64,000 nucleotides of DNA from Gammaproteobacteria bacterium (GTDB lineage Bacteria; Gemmatimonadota; Gemmatimonadetes; Longimicrobiales; Gaopeijiaceae): positions 62,001 to 126,000 of the forward strand of contig JAPPMM010000038.1 of the NCBI GenBank assembly GCA_028819075.1, written 5' to 3'. Positions 63,257 through 64,000 of the stretch are shown here, one piece after another. Positions within the stretch are counted from its first letter, which is position 1, and every line of letters starts with the position of its first letter. Position numbers and translations under genes: made by a program. The notes under the pieces are model-generated. The model did not search any database. It saw nothing but the letters and a program-made list of their open reading frames with translations, and was not told the origin of the DNA.

Positions 63257-64000
63257 GCCGTCGCACCCGCGGGCACGGTCGCCCGCGCGCCCTCAGCCTC
63301 GCCCGCGCCCGCGCCCGTCGGGTCCACGGCCCGGATCCGGTCCGGAAGCACCTTGCCCGGGTTGCACAGCCCCGCGGGATCGAAGACGCGGCGCACCGAC
63401 TCCATCGCCCGCAGCGTGTCGTCGGAGTGGATCAGCGACATGTAGTCGCGCTTGTCGAGCCCCACGCCGTGTTCACCGGTGATCGTGCCCCCGGCGTCGA
63501 CACAGATGCGCATGATCTCCTTGGAGGCCAGCTCCACCCGCTCCATCTCGGCGGCGTCGCGCCGGTCGAAGAGGATGTTGGGGTGCAGGTTGCCGTCTCC
63601 GGCGTGGAAGACGTTGGCCACCTTGAGGTCGTAACGCACGCCGATCTGCGCGATCTCGGCCAGGACATCGGGAAGCCGCGTGCGCGGGACGGTTGCGTCC
63701 TGCACCAGCAGGTCGGGGGCGATCCTCCCCATGGCGCCGAAGGCCTTCTTCCTTCCCTTCCAGAGCGCCGCGCGCGCATCCGCGGACGTGGCCCTGCGCA
63801 CCTCGCGCGCCCCGCACTCCAAGCACGCCGCCTCCGCCCGCGCGGCCTCGGCCTCGAGCCCCGCCTCGATGCCGTCGAACTCGACCACCAGCGCCGCAGC
63901 CGCGTCGGTCGGGTAGCCGGCGGCGAAGATGCTCTCCTCCACGGCCCGGATGGTGGCCTGGTCGATGATCTCGAGCGCCGCCGGGAGCAGGCCGTCGGCG
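63253..64000 (-). CDS. FAD-linked oxidase, GlcD-like subunit (cut by window end)
   Basis: The frame stays open to base 64000, so the N-terminal part is beyond the window; about 248 C-terminal residues are visible. They contain NVFHAGDGNLHPNILFD and TGEHGVGLDKRDYMSL, the signature of the FAD-oxidase C-terminal domain in GlcD/D-lactate dehydrogenase. There is no reason to take the first in-window ATG-like codon (a GTG near 63942) as the start. The GlcE-like gene follows with an ATGA overlap, so this is the first visible gene of a glcD-glcE-ccdA-tlpA-like operon. It would catalyse oxidation of a 2-hydroxy acid. Confidence 0.88.
   Translation of the reverse strand, partial: ADGLLPAALEIIDQATIRAVEESIFAAGYPTDAAAALVVEFDGIEAGLEAEAARAEAACLECGAREVRRATSADARAALWKGRKKAFGAMGRIAPDLLVQDATVPRTRLPDVLAEIAQIGVRYDLKVANVFHAGDGNLHPNILFDRRDAAEMERVELASKEIMRICVDAGGTITGEHGVGLDKRDYMSLIHSDDTLRAMESVRRVFDPAGLCNPGKVLPDRIRAVDPTGAGAGEAEGARATVPAGATA

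Overview
The window is about 68% GC by eye and carries dense, long, well-formed bacterial genes with strong GGAGG-type ribosome sites and many ATGA/GTGA stop-start overlaps. No rRNA, tRNA, CRISPR array, transposase, prophage or replication origin was seen. The gene mix (many secreted peptidases, amidases and amidohydrolases with Sec, Tat or lipoprotein signals, a DUF2723 membrane protein, TolB-propeller amidohydrolase fusions, an M14 peptidase with a glutamine-amidotransferase-like tail, tandem creatininase-like proteins) is what I would expect of a Gram-negative heterotroph such as a member of Gemmatimonadota. That placement is an inference from gene content, not proof.

Layout. Positions 1-2300: tail of a creatininase-like gene and a convergent amidohydrolase lipoprotein. 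2500-13000 (minus strand): a heavy-metal operon running CDF exporter, outer-membrane channel, periplasmic adaptor, RND pump, small Cys/His exported protein, TonB receptor, acidic lipoprotein. 13400-21500: creatininase-like proteins (one single-domain, one tandem two-domain), an amidase, and a TolB-propeller/amidohydrolase fusion. 21700-27700: small membrane protein, YdeI/OmdA protein, a GMC oxidoreductase with its Tat-exported small subunit, a divergent hydroxypyruvate-isomerase-like protein, a GYD protein and a 2-hydroxyacid dehydrogenase. 28000-31700: M14 metallopeptidase and ketopantoate-reductase-like protein. 31700-38600 (minus): a coupled operon of LVIVD propeller, YVTN propeller and DUF2723 protein, then DUF481 porin-like protein and rhodanese. 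38700-41600: formyltransferase-like protein and S9 peptidase. 42250-45770: a two-gene island of visibly lower GC, a DprA-like protein and a RecQ helicase fused to a phosphoribosyltransferase, matching the PsyrTA/RqlHI toxin-antitoxin/phage-defence architecture. 45860-53350: amidase, beta-hydroxyacid dehydrogenase, penicillin-acylase-family hydrolase, NAD-dependent epimerase-like protein and small secreted proteins. 53535-55267: a MerB-like organomercurial lyase whose catalytic cysteine codon is replaced by an in-frame UGA, followed at the right distance by a SECIS-like hairpin and overlapping an S51 (cyanophycinase-like) lipoprotein gene. 55270-60670: class III aminotransferase, methylmalonate-semialdehyde dehydrogenase, and a second S9 peptidase. 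60675-64000 (minus): GlcD-GlcE-type FAD oxidoreductase subunits followed by a CcdA-like thiol transporter and a TlpA-like thioredoxin.

How it fits together. Most genes serve uptake and breakdown of peptides, amides and small nitrogenous or carboxylic compounds outside the cytoplasm, with matching cytoplasmic dehydrogenases and an aminotransferase. Metal stress is handled by the efflux operon and probably by the selenocysteine-MerB. The most notable items are the probable selenocysteine MerB (53535-54221) and the PsyrTA-like pair (42256-45767).
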